This document shows, one piece after another, positions 12,038 to 23,370 of a stretch of 64,000 bases of DNA. The notes under the pieces are model-generated. The model did no database searches. It was not told where the DNA came from and was given only the letters and a program-made list of their open reading frames with translations. Source of the stretch: Aegilops tauschii subsp. strangulata (lineage: Eukaryota > Streptophyta > Magnoliopsida > Poales > Poaceae); the NCBI RefSeq assembly GCF_002575655.3, contig NC_053037.3:144037207-144101206 (forward strand). The letters run 5' to 3'. Position numbers and translations under genes: made by a program. Numbering within the stretch: the first letter of the stretch is position 1; the number at the start of each line of letters is the position of its first letter.

Positions 12038-12849
12038 AAAAGGCCCAGAGCCTGTGAAGAAGGCCCGGGGCCTGTGAACAATCGCCGCCCGTGACACTCT
12101 CACGTAATAATGAGCGGGGTTGTACACGCCCCGGAGTCTCAGGAGCGCCGGCCTCAGGCCCTGGAGCTCCCTCCCACGCCTAGTGGCAGCACTTAGCTCC
12201 GCGCTGGTGAGAAGACTTGAAGACTAGACTAGGTGCCGGACGCGGCTGTTCATTTGCTTTCCGTAGTTGGCTCGTTCTTCCTTAATCGAAGTTTGCCTTT
12301 GGCGTTCCTTGCTGATTCGATTCCCTCGCCTCTTACCGTGTTTTCCGGCTCTGGTTTGCTCGTGTTCTCTCTCTCTCTCTCTCGCATACCTCGCGAGGGG
12401 GCTAGGCAGGTGCCCTCGCAAGCATTTTTCTCCTCTCGGCCTTCTCGCGAGCCACACTCGTTCGAGCCTAAAAACTGGCGCATCTCTCCTAGTCCGTGCC
12501 CCTCGGGTACGCGATACAAGCGCCAGGTCAAGCTCGGGTGAACGGCGAATCTCCTAGCGCACCTTCTAACGAATTTTCGCAATTCCTGAGCAAGCAGGTC
12601 AAGATGGACACGAGGAAACAAACACCTCGTAAGGAAGAGGGCATCCTGAATGCACCAGGTTAAGTTATCTTTGCGCAAAATAACAACACGGCACAGGAAC
12701 AACACGCATATTGCAATAACCAAGGAACCACTGTTCGATACACGCCCCTCTGGGCCCATACTGGTTTCATCTTTGATGCAGGAAAAAGAGCAAAACAAAA
12801 GCAACATTGCAGCGATCCATGGAGGCAGGCCCCTAGTAGCGTCCCGAGC
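12038..12849. other. Tat spacer between pol and antisense ORF
   Basis: No coding signal. A short CT microsatellite lies at about 12366-12383. The AT-richer part from 12640 to 12849 directly follows the stop codon of the antisense ORF and could be its 3' untranslated region. Confidence 0.5.
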
Positions 12850-13575
12850 TTAGCCAGACCCCTCCTCGCGCTTCACGGAGGCGCGGCGACGAGACGACCC
12901 ACCGCTGCTGGAGCTGTCGCCAGAGGAAGAGCCGCCGTAGCTGGACGAGACACGGTCGCCACCAAGTGCGGGCTCACCCTCATCCTCGTCGCGGCCGTCA
13001 CCAAGGCCGAGCACCTTCTCGCCGCCGTTCGCCTCGGGGCAGCACCCGGCGCGGCGACCATCTTCCCCGAACACCCTCACATAGAGGGTCGTCCCACCAT
13101 CATACTTGAAATGGAGGGAGCACCGCATGCCCAAGCCGTGCGCGCGGGCGAACGTCTGCCAGCCGCGGGCCAGGGCTAAGTTGCCCGCGGCGGAAGTCTC
13201 GACTGCGACCCAAGAGGCCTTGCTGCAGCAGCCATCCGCCTACAACCAGAGCCCGCCTGGACCAGAGGCCGGCAGTTCGTCGACGAAGAAGCGCGGAAGC
13301 TGGAGCCAGTTGCCGGTCGGGTTCTCCGACCAGACGACGAACTCCGGCGACACTTCTGCCGAATGGGAGCGCGAACGGGGAGGTCGCGCCACCATGGCGC
13401 GCCTCCCTTCGTCAACTAGGCCGCCATGGTTGAGACGACGCCCTCCGCGGTCCGCGGCGGGGGTCGCGACATGCTTGTCCGGACGGCTGCGTCCGCGCTT
13501 GGGCGCCGGGGAGCCGGGTCCTTCGCGAGGGGTTTTCCCCTTCTCGGCGGCCGAGAACTTCCTTCGTGGCACCAT
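12850..13575 (-). pseudogene. Antisense ORF with B3-like DNA-binding domain in Tat element
   Basis: Read on the minus strand from ATG 13575-13573 to TAA 12852-12850, this is 241 codons, antisense to gag-pol. The N-terminus is basic and proline-rich (MVPRRKFSAAEKGKTP). The middle reads VVWSENPTGNWLQLPRFFV, GGLWL, SWVAVE, LARGWQTFARAHGL, then LHFKYDGGTTLYVRVF, matching the order and spacing of a plant B3 domain (LP..F, GW..F...L, F.YDG). The C-terminus is acidic then serine/glycine-rich. One in-frame TAG (13242-13240) interrupts the domain just after GGLWL. B3 proteins are plant transcription factors; function here is unknown. A TATA box lies upstream and Tat copy 2 keeps the same start. Confidence 0.65.
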
Positions 13576-13659
13576 GGGTGGCGTGCTAGCAATGGAACGA
13601 GCAGGAAGAAGCAAGCGAGCAAGGAAGAGATGGGCGACGGGGGCTCCGCCCCCCTCCCC

Positions 13660-13666
13660 ATTTATA
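13660..13666 (-). promoter_or_regulatory. TATA box for the antisense ORF
   Basis: TATAAAT on the minus strand, 91 bases before the ATG at 13575. Copy 2 has TATTAAT 87 bases before its ATG, so position and spacing are conserved. Confidence 0.5.
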
Positions 13667-13908
13667 GCGGAAGAAGGCCAACCGGTGCCTCCCACGATCG
13701 CAGGTAATGATGGTTTTCCTTGCATGTTGCAGGGACTTGTCAAGTCAAGCAGTTGCCGAGGCAGTGTGGACAAGCGGGGACGCCCACGACCAATCAACCG
13801 CCACACAACGACCGAGGCCGCAGGCTTTTGGGGCCTGCGGTGCTCCATACTCGACCTTCGGCTTCGCCTCGAAGCCAAGCCCGAGCACACCTTGGGCCCA
13901 TGGGCTAC

Positions 13909-14780
13909 TGTCGGTGTTCTGGGAATGGGGGTCCGCAGACTTGCCTCCCTGCGGCCCACGGCGTGGCTGTGCTAGTAGGCCTGTACGACCCATCTTCATC
14001 ACAAGGCATCCAAGACCCTCGCGAGGCGGACGACGCAAGACCTCCCCCGAGCGGCCCCTCTAGGCGGGCTCACGAGGAGCGGAGATATCAAGGCGGGGCA
14101 AACCTCGCGAGGCTCAAGTGACGTGAGCCATGACGATCGAGATCAGGCGGGCGCTAGTGCACGCAGCGTCCTTGTTTCCTCTTTGGTGCTAAGGAGGCAA
14201 GTGCAGGCGAGGAGTGCCGAGGCATCAGGCAAAGGTTGCCATATCGGTGCAACGAGACCAAGACCAGAAGGACGGCAAGACGGAGGTCATCGTGGAGCCC
14301 AAGACGGTGTCACCACCAGAGCCTTTTGCAGGCGAAGACCGCTTTTGTCAGGATAGCATGTACTAGCTGTCCCCTTTCAAATTCGCCTGCCGTTGTTGGC
14401 TCCCTTCCCGCTCAATATTTGGGGAGAGGACCAGGGCCTATATAAGTAGAGCTAGCCACCGCAGTAGGGGGGAGGCATCGAGTTCTCATACACAACTCCA
14501 CAGAGCACAAGAACACCTCAACCTCAGGAGGCTGTTCTTCCCCTTGTACGGTTCTTCATCAGCCCAAGAGGCAATCCACCACCACACACTGGAGTAGGGT
14601 ATTACACCACAACGGTGGCCCGAACCAGTATAAATCTCGTGTCTTTCTGTGTTGCGAGTTCGTCAAGTTCGTCCGTGAGATCTTAGCGAGCTAGGGCGTG
14701 GATCGACAGGAGGGAAAGAACTTCGCGCGCACCCCAGAGTTCGAACCTTAAGGGTTTTGCTGGAACCCCGAGATCCAACA
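13909..14780 (+). repeat. 3' LTR of Tat copy 1
   Basis: 872 bp, starting TGTCGGTGTTC and ending GATCCAACA, followed immediately by the CACTT target duplication. TATA box at 14439-14446. Confidence 0.92.
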
Positions 14781-15776
14781 CACTTCCCTGATGATACGTG
14801 TTTATCACAGTAGGTCATGTTTTCTGTCATGCATGTACATCCACGACAAATTTATGACAGAATCAAGATAGTCATACCTGTGCTATCGTAGAAGTGTTCC
14901 ATGACATTACCAAAATTAACATCACGGAAGTGTCCACTTCCATGACGATAAATCGCGTGTCATAGAAGTGCTTTCGTCTAGGGTGACCGACACGTGGCAT
15001 CCACCATAATGGGACGCTGTTAAGCTATCAGGTCCGGTTTTGGATCCGATAACCCGTTAATAGCCCGGACCAATGGGAATTTTCCACGTGTAAAATTCTC
15101 ATTGGCCGGAGGAAACACGTGTCGGCTCAACGTTCGGACAGATGTCATCCACTCATTGGACAGGAGGCGCCTATGATACGTCGACACGTGGCCCATTCCG
15201 GTGAAAGGCTGGCCCATTTGATTTGGTCAAAAGGTAACGGGCCGGCCCACGGAAAGCCTGTTAACGGCCTGTTCGTATATAGCCCATTTACGGCCCGCTT
15301 ACTACCGGCCCGTTACGACCTATTGGAATTAAGCCCAGTAGCTTCATCCGGTCCGTCCAATATGATTGCAGCCCATTGTAACTTTCGGCCCATGTATGGC
15401 CTATGATGTCTTTCAGCCCATATGAGGCCCTTTGTAACTCTCGGCCCATTAAAGGCCCGGGATGAAACTGGCCCATAATGAACAGTGTATAGCTTTATAC
15501 CCATTAACGGCCCATTATTCCGTCGGCCGTTTCCAGCCCGTGTTAACTTTCGGCCTTCTAAGGGCCCATTTATTCTTGGGCTCATTTCTAGAATTCGGTT
15601 AGATATGGTCCGTTACTAGCCTGTTCCGTTTGTGGGCCAAATACAGCTTGTGGTTACATTCGGCCCGTTTGTGGCCTGTTAACCCGTTGGGATGTTTTCA
15701 TAGCGTTATCAAATACGGCCTTTTAACGGCCCGTTATGGTCCACGAATAGTACGGCCCATGTTTGGTGAAATGATT
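14781..15776. repeat. Left subterminal region of the giant CACTA
   Basis: The first about 250 bases hold TATGACAG / TCATAGAAGTG motifs also found at the right end (56440-56580). From about 15190 to 15776 short GGCCCATT, GGCCCGTT and GGCCCGGG words recur many times in both orientations, the pattern expected of transposase-binding subterminal repeats. No gene is evident. Confidence 0.65.
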
Positions 15777-15777
15777 A

Positions 15778-15962
15778 TACGGCCCGTAGAAGGCCAATGG
15801 ATCCTACGGCCCGTAGAAGGCTCATGGATCATACGGCCCGTAGAAGGCCCATGGATCATATGGCCCGTAGAAATTCCATGTATCCTACGGCCCGTAAAAG
15901 GCCCATGGATCCTACGGCCCGTAGAAGGCCCACGGATCCTACGGCCCGTAGGAGGCCCATGG
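15778..15962. repeat. 27-bp tandem repeat, about 7 copies
   Basis: Units start at 15778, 15805, 15832, 15859, 15886, 15913 and 15940 with consensus TACGGCCCGTAGAAGGCCCA plus TGGATCC. As 27 is a multiple of three, the array leaves long open frames on both strands; these are artefacts. Confidence 0.9.
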
Positions 15963-16289
15963 TTACAACAGTCCATGTGTTGCCATGATTATTGTGGCCT
16001 AGTTACCAAAACTAGGTTATTGTGGCCACTAAAAAAACACGGAAAAAGAACTGCAGTGACTACAAGCAAACAACTAAACAAGACAATAAGGAAATAAATA
16101 AGCAAGCAATTAATGCTAGCCTATTACAACTATTGCATATATTACATCCACTGGGCATCAAAGTTCGCCACCAGTGCAAATATAGGGAACAAAGAAGCAT
16201 ATTACATACACTGGCCATCAAAATTGGCCATAAGTGCAAATAAACGCAGCAGCAAAACAAGTCGATAACTGAAACAACTTCAGAAGAGC

Positions 16290-16739
16290 TCAAGAAACGT
16301 TATCCTGGGTATCCACCATGCTGGCAATAAGCTTAGCGGGCTTATTAGCTTTGTCCTGTTTGGCGCTAAAATCCTCCAATGCTTGCTATTGCACCAGAAA
16401 GTATGCATCTGAATGCTCCAGGGACTTCCGCAGTCCTTCCGCTTCTTGTCGCAGCACAGCTGATCGATGTCTTTCAGCTTGTAGTTGAGACTCAAGAAAC
16501 CGAACTGATTCAGACAGTGAGTTTGAATAGCTTGTGCAAGCGGTAGTGGCCAATAACTCGAACAGTAAACCAATACAGGACTTTGGGGTTGCCTCACTGT
16601 CTTCAAGATAGTTTTCCTTAGCTGTTTTATCAGCTTTGTTGGAGACCAACAAGGATGTCTCACGATCCTGAACCTTGTCTGCATTACTTCCTTTATCATT
16701 GCTTAATAAGGCACTCTTCCCCAATATTTTGTCAGCATT
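16290..16739 (-). pseudogene. Exon 8 of CACTA gene: coiled coil
   Basis: Begins after a TTCTTTTAG acceptor with NADKILGKSALL. It contains a leucine- and glutamate-rich coiled-coil segment (RFLESQLQAERHRSAVLRQE) and ends VDTQDNVS and TGA. A TAG at 16386-16388 lies in frame, replacing a glutamine-like position, after which the sequence continues in frame. Confidence 0.5.
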
Positions 16740-17405
16740 CTAAAAGAAGAAACAAGCAGACAAATAACATGTTTAGCATGTACTATTATATGAAACTCAT
16801 TTCGGTGAACCAGTTCATTAGTAAGGTGGTCAAGATTAAACTACCAAGTCTTCTATTGCCAAGTAGTACATTATAAAAGCATCAAACAAACATATATCTA
16901 TGTCCTATGGCCACTGCATTGTCTTGCCAAATAAAAATAAAGACACGGTTCAAATCATATCAGTTCAAGAGAAAGCAGCACTGGAAGAATACAAAGCGTG
17001 GGAAACTAAACGGCACAACAAGATTTCAGATGAGTACCACGGGTCTACATGTACAACAACACTATTGGCCCTGTTATGATGCTAGTAATGTGCATGATAT
17101 GAGTAGTCAACTGTATACACAATTGAAATTGAAATCAACAAAGCTATCTATAAGAGCAAACCTGTTAAAGAAACATGTGTAAACATACCTGTTGTGCCAT
17201 TGGAGTTTCCATTGGATAGTTCAATTTAAAAATAAGTTTGTATGAGTAAATACAGTGATACAAGAGCAAAGCAGTATGCACGATAGCAATGGAATCTTAA
17301 ATGAGAGCAGTTGTTCTTCAAGTTTAGGCACTTGTTCTACATGAACAGAGTACAGTAAGACGCAAGCATATAGTACTTAAAATAAAATGAGCTCATAGAC
17401 CTTAC

Positions 17406-17618
17406 CACATTCTTGGTTCGGGACCAGTAAAGAACAAGGCGTTCCCAGTCATCGTCCAGTAAATGTGTCTCAGGAGAACGTAAGGGAATTTGATGAGTTT
17501 CTTTGCCAGTGAAGTACGTTTTCTTCAGGTAATTCCGATACTGACACAAAGCATTCTTGAAGATAGCAGAGGTATTAGCACAGGTTACCTCATCCCGAGT
17601 TTCCAAATCGGTCCTTCT
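17406..17618 (-). pseudogene. Exon 7 of CACTA gene: transposase_24-like core
   Basis: 213 bases between a CTCTATAG acceptor and a GTAAGG donor. The peptide has the family pattern of a short basic segment (YRNYLKKTYF) followed by acidic-aromatic LLDDDWERLVLYW and an asparagine/arginine end. This DDDW..LV.YW signature is what I associate with transposase_24. Confidence 0.55.
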
Positions 17619-17716
17619 CTATAGAGAAAAATGGGAAAATTTGCTGTATTATAACCATCATGGAGGTAGAATGTATGGGACAAAGCAAAGTAATTGCCAT
17701 GAATAACATTACTTAC

Positions 17717-18253
17717 ACATAACTCCTGGACAAACACCTACAACTGGCATTTTCCTTCATCTTCAGTATAATATTTCCATGATGGGAAGATACGAACATA
17801 GGATTTAACAACATCAAATGTGATAGATGCTAAACTATGAATGGCTGGTTGTGCTTCCTCCACAGGAATAGGTGTACTAACTGGTGGAGTTGGGGTTCAC
17901 CGTGGTAATACTGGCGCCTTGGGCACTGGAGCTGCCTTAGTAACTGCTCTTGTTTGGGAGCTCTGTGGTGGAGATGGTGCTGTGTCAACATGAACTGGGT
18001 TACTATCTGCTGGGGTTGGGGTTAGATTGGGTGAAGCTGGTTCTCTGTCCATCGCAGTAGGGGTAAAATCTGCAAGAGTCTGGGTTATGTGTGGTAGGGC
18101 TGGTTCTCGTGCATGTACAACCGGGGTGCTATCTCCACCAAGAGGTAGCACTGTTTTATTTGAAGACCGTGTTTTTACTCCGCTAGATACTGCCATCACC
18201 CGCTCCAATTCAAATGGTTGATAAACAGGAAACATAGTTGAACGTACAGACAT
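17717..18253 (-). pseudogene. Exon 6 of CACTA gene: proline-rich repeats
   Basis: Runs from an MSVRSTMFPVYQPFELERV start to a GTAAGT donor at 17716-17711. Three imperfect repeats of the type EPA.P..T.T.AD lie at about residues 50-85. A TGA follows VLPR at 17894-17896 and a TAG occurs after KCQL near 17741, so the exon is no longer open. The end (FDVVKSYVRIFPSW) leads into the exon 7 domain. Confidence 0.45.
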
Positions 18254-18647
18254 TGTATGAGAGACAGATGCAATAGATAGTGTGGAAAAAAGAGGGCATT
18301 AAATAATTGACATGTATATTGTTTAACTAAAACGGATAGCATGACATAATTTCACATATATGATGTCTATCTAAACTGGATAGCATAGCATAACATAATT
18401 CAAAGATACGATGACTAACTAAACAGGATCGCATGACATAATTCGCATACATGTTATCTAAGTAACCAGGATCGCATGATTTAATTCACATATGTGATTT
18501 ATATGCTAAGCGGAGGGCATTCACATATATGATGTCTAAACTAAGAACATGGTGTTGAATATTGTGTATATGATGTCTAAACTATGCAATGCAAGACACC
18601 ATATGCATGATATGAGCAGTAGAACCGTGCCAAGTTAGAGCATACAC

Positions 18648-18830
18648 CTCGGTGGGGGAATAGGACTGGTTACCTGTCTCTGAATCCATCTCTGAGGAGC
18701 TATCGGGACCCAGCAAGAGATCTGCTTCGACATGTAGCCTTGTCTGCTCTGAAGGCCTTGTTTTCACTCCACATTTTTCCATCACCCACTCAAATGGATG
18801 ATTCACAGGAAGAGTAGTTTAATGTACAAA
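18648..18830 (-). pseudogene. Exon 5 of CACTA gene: duplicate of exon 6 start
   Basis: Peptide NHPFEWVMEKCGVKTR parallels YQPFELERVMAVSSGVKTR of exon 6, and the upstream DNA is also alike, so one arose by duplication. It ends at a GAG/GTGTATGC donor. Its 3' half (SEMDSETGNQSYSP) parallels exon 4. Confidence 0.45.
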
Positions 18831-19132
18831 CATTGTTGACAAATGGAAATTTAATGAAGAAAAGGATGGGCTAGATATCATTCAAATATATGATGTCTGG
18901 TTAAACAGGATGGCATTGCATAATTCCCATATAAACAGGTGGCATTACAGAACATGTCTAAACTAAGCAGATGACATATATGATGTCGCAAGTAGGCATT
19001 GCAAGGCAACATATGCATGATATGACTAACATCATCATGCCAAGTTAGAGCAAACACCTTTGGGGGGGGGGGTAAATAGGAGTGGTCAGCTACGTTTGAA
19101 TCCGCCTCAGAACAGATATCTTCCTCTGGATT

Positions 19133-22100
19133 TGTCAGGACCAGTTTTCCAATAAAACATTTATTGAGAAACCGACCCTTTTATCGGACCAGCATAGAAG
19201 AGTCCTTCTTACTGGTAGACAAATCCTTGATACAGACATCCAGAAGTACTAAATATTACACAGGGTTGAGCTGAGGCCGCTCTACAATTTATTACAAGCA
19301 CGCCGATATAATACATAAGGGCGGATATGACACAAGGGGTATGGTGGCATAACTACTGACTCATAATAACAGTGGTGGTGGATATGTCACAGTGAAGTGG
19401 GTGACTTGACTCCTAAATCCTACAACTCATTGAGCGCCGGAGTGGGGCTTGATGACTTTTATTCTGGGTAGCGGAAGCGTATATGATACAAGTCACCAAT
19501 TCCAGGATCGCACGGGACTGACTGGGAATCCTCTAGGTGTCGGACTCGCTATCGAACTCTTCATCCATAAGATCACCTTCGTCAGCATCTGGCCAAATCA
19601 ACAAGCCAGGTGAGTACTTTGGAGGTACTCGCAAGACAGTTTGGACATAAGATATAACAAATGCAAACATGATGCACATGAGCAGATTAGAAATGCGCAC
19701 TCAGATAATAAAATTTGTACTGCATGATAAATAAAAAGGAAGTCAGGCGGTAGTCCTCCCGAAATCCCAATGAAATAACTGGCAATGGCGCAGTCGGGCG
19801 TCAGGGCGACACCACATAAAGGGCTCATATTGGAATATAAATGACAGTGCGTGCCACAGTCGGACGTCTAAGCGACATCACATAAAGGGCTTATATCAAA
19901 GGTAAATAACAAGAGTGCCACAGTCGGACGTCTGAGCGACATCACATAAAGGGCTTATATCAAAAGTAAATAACAAGAGTGCCACAGTCAGACGTCTAAG
20001 CGACATCACATAAAGGGCTTATATCAAAAGTAAATAACAAGAGTGCCACAGTCGGACGTCTGAGCGACATCACATAAAGGGCTTATATCGAAAGTAAATA
20101 ACAAGAGTGCCACAGTCGGACGTCTGAGCAACATCACATAAAGGGCTTATATCGAAAGTAAATAACAAGAGTGCCACAGTCGGACGTCTGAGCGACATCA
20201 CATAAAGGGCTTATATCAAAAGTAAATAACAAGAGTGCCACAGTCGGACGTCTGAGCGACATCACATAAAGGGCTTTTATTTCATTATTCGAATTCACGT
20301 AGCTCACGAATTTAAATCATCTCAAGGGAATACTTATGTACGTAATAATAAACTGGTTAGTCCATCCACAGGGATAACATTCAACCTGGTTTACCACTCA
20401 TGTTTATTTGCCGGGGATTTCACTGAGACTGACATAGAGACTGACGCTGGGATGGACGTTGAGACTGATACTGATACCGATATGTATGTGTTGACCAAGA
20501 TCCTTGACCATGGACACGGTTACTCAGATGGTTTTGACTCTGCAGGGTTTGTACTTTTAACCACGGCCAACGGATTTCAGTAGTCACAAAGGACTAGTTC
20601 CGTTTACGGTATTTTGGGAGAAACACGTCTAACCCGTACACACCCATTCCACATTCCACTGCCAGGAATCACCCTAGGCAACGTTCAAGAAAAACCTTAA
20701 GACGGGGAGGCTACAACCTCGCGTAGCATGGGATCAAATTTATATCGCGCGCTCTAAGGGGTGCCCCCCTCTCGGTCCCAACCGGAAACACCCATGCCCC
20801 CTGACCGGATGACTGGCTTTAATCCAGGGCCATGGAACCCTCATCCCGGCCCCTCTCTTTGGTGTGTACGAGGAAAGAGGTTTGCAACTTACTAAACCGT
20901 ATTCTTTGCAGAAAACATGTGGTAGCACAAAAGGGGACATACGGTAACGTGGCTTGATCCACATTAACACGGGAGCTTAACGGTTGACATAAGACTGGCA
21001 TGCTTCAACAATACCATCTTAACACCTTTCATGTCACCACATGATTATGTTATCACCCATCAAGTGATCACATCAAGTTTCGAAACATACTCGTAGTTGC
21101 CTTGCATGCAATATAACACTCACTGATTCTCATATAAACATGCCCTGAACTAACTATTCAAGCAAACATGCAAAACACTTATCATATCAAAGGTTCAAAC
21201 GTGCTTGCCTGGTTCGGAGTAGTCGGAGTCTAGCTCGGCGAAGTTCGCGGCCCCGTCACCTCCTCCGGTATCTACGGTATAAAGAGAACGCGTACTAACG
21301 TAAATACCAAGTGTGCATAAAAGTCATTCCAGATATTTTTAAATAAATACTATAAAAAACTAGACAAAAAAATAAAACTGACAGAAAAAGAATCAACTAA
21401 AAAGCATCTTTTGTTTAAAAGATATAAAGGTTTTACTCCAAGGACTAATCTGTGATGAAACAGAAAAGACCCAGGGGCTAGTTTGAAAAAGCAGAAAACG
21501 TTTCGGTTGGAGATACGCCAGCCCAGAAGGAAAGCGTACTTTGCCCGAAGGCATTTTCAGAAAACGTTTCAAAACAGAAGAGAAGAGGCTGACGAGGGGG
21601 TCCCACCCGTCAGGTTCAAACTTTGAAACAGAGCTCGCCGGCACCAAGGCTCGCGGTGGTCGCCGGCGTTGATCCACGGCGAGGCAGGGGGGTCGGAGGG
21701 TACCTACGGGTTCACGGTGTCCTTCCGCGTCGGTGGGTGGTGGACTTGGTCGTCGACGAGCACCACGTCGATGGTGGCCTCAACTCCGGCGGACGGTGGT
21801 TTAGGCGAGGATGATACTCTCCGACGGGAGCTACAACCTTCAAATTAGGGCGCGGGTTAGAGAAGTGGTTGCACTAGGAGGCTACTGGCATGGTTTGAGA
21901 GGCGGGGGTGCACGTACTTGAGCAAATCTTGCCGGATCCCGAAGCGGGTCGGGGCGGCCGGAGTTGGGGAAGAAGGCCTCCCCGAGGTCTCCCTAGTGGC
22001 TGGGCGTGGCTCTGGTGAGGTGGAGTGATGGTGCTTCGTCGAGATCGAGCTCGGGGCCTCCTTTTATAGCCGATCCGAGGCGGTTGCCGTGAACGTGATT

Positions 22101-23358
22101 TCTCCGGTGAGGATTACGGCGAGGCAGTGGTCGGACGAGAGGTTTAGGGGGCTGGGCAGCAGCAGATTGGTACACTGACTCCGTTTCTCAGTTAATCTCG
22201 GTCGGACTTGGGCGATACTCCAGCCCTCGACGGAACGGCCTCACGGGTTCGTCGGCGACAGTGGGCGTGCTCTGCGCCACTCAGGCCACGGCGACGGTGC
22301 TGCAGCGCATCCAGAGAAGAGGACGGCCACGCGGAGGCTCCTGGTGGTGTGGGCGGTGCTGGACGGCGCCGTCCCTCGCTGCGCCTCTCTGGCAGCCGCA
22401 GCGAGTGCTGCTGCCGCCGCTCACGGGGGCGGTGTTCCTCCTGCCAGCTCACTGCCGACGCTCGCGCCCGTCCAGGCGACCGTGCGGCGTGGTGGATAAG
22501 AAGGAGGAGCAGGGAGCAAGAGGCCAGCGTGAGTACCGGCGAGATGGACACCGCGGTTCTGAAGAAAACGACACCGATGACTGAAACTGAACACTGAACA
22601 CTGAACACTGAACCTGCACAGAAACAGTGCATGCCACCTATTCGATGAAATGATTCTGGCGTGTGGAAAATTTTTCTGGAGCTGATCTTTGGTGGAGAGG
22701 TCTCTTGATGCACCTGGAGGCCTCATGATTTTTCTCAGAATTTTTGGAGAAGAAAAATAATGAATTTCACCAAAAATGACAAATCTGGTCCAAACTTGCA
22801 GTAAGCAAATTTTGAAAATTTTGAACTGTGGACCAGTGGATCTTCATGGATCTTGGTTGAGGGTTCTAAGGACTAGCCAGGGAAACTTGTTTGGAATCAA
22901 AACTCAAAGGAATTCTAGTGGTTCCTTTGTAAATCTCTAAGGGCCAAATTAGGAGACAGAAAAGATTTTTGATTTAAAATAAATGGAAATAAATTCAAGG
23001 GGGAGATTTAACTTGCTAGATTTGAAGCTTGACTTGACACAAAGTGGGAAGATGGCTTTTGGGAGGGAGATTACAACTTAGGTCATGGCACGAGATAATT
23101 TTTGAAAGGGGAAGGATCAATCCATAAGTCATAGGGTTATTTTTAAAAGAAAGGATTTCAAAAACTTTCCCAAAGAAAATAGTTGTGTTGGGTCAACACA
23201 AAATGAAAAGCCCGCAAGACCAAAGTAAAAGTTGAGAAAGAAACATAAAATACTTGCCTTAAAGATTTTTAGAAGGAGAGGTTTAAAAAAAAATTAAATA
23301 ACCTCCTTCCCATAAAAAGAAAATTAATAAAACCAAATAAAATTTTTGGGGTGTTACA
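19133..23358 (-). repeat. 3' LTR of Tekay element (4.2 kb)
   Basis: Full-length LTR (4226 bp) holding a 64-bp tandem array (19848-20290) and a GC-rich section (about 21560-22600) that is missing from the other LTR. It carries no gene; reading frames in the GC-rich section are not conserved in the partner LTR. Confidence 0.9.
19848..20290. repeat. 64-bp minisatellite in Tekay LTR
   Basis: Seven copies of CAGTCGGACGTCTGAGCGAC plus a TAAAGGGCTTATATC half start at 64-bp spacing (CGGACGTCT at 19861, 19925, 19989, 20053, 20117, 20181, 20245). A degenerate eighth copy precedes them. The third and fifth units carry private variants. Confidence 0.92.
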
Positions 23359-23370
23359 ACACCTAACCCC

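Larger units (their letters stand above)
4689..14780 (+). mobile_element. Tat-lineage Gypsy retrotransposon, copy 1 (complete, degenerate)
   Basis: Direct LTRs (4689-5545 and 13909-14780) begin TGTCGG and end with ACA. A perfect 5-bp TSD, CACTT, flanks the element at 4684-4688 and 14781-14785. Internal order is primer-binding site, truncated gag, protease, reverse transcriptase, RNase H, a second RNase H, integrase, then an antisense ORF before the 3' LTR. The second RNase H domain and the extra antisense ORF point to the Tat lineage. It landed 20 bp inside the left end of the CACTA element and was later split by a small CACTA at 6832-8678. Confidence 0.92.

Noticed and set aside
15630..16097. 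155-codon plus-strand ORF
   Set aside because: Arises from a 27-bp tandem repeat; the complementary strand is open too, and there is no non-repeat conservation.
19848..20290. Possible CRISPR-like array
   Set aside because: Units are contiguous tandem copies without spacers, lie in LTRs of a plant retrotransposon, and there are no cas genes.
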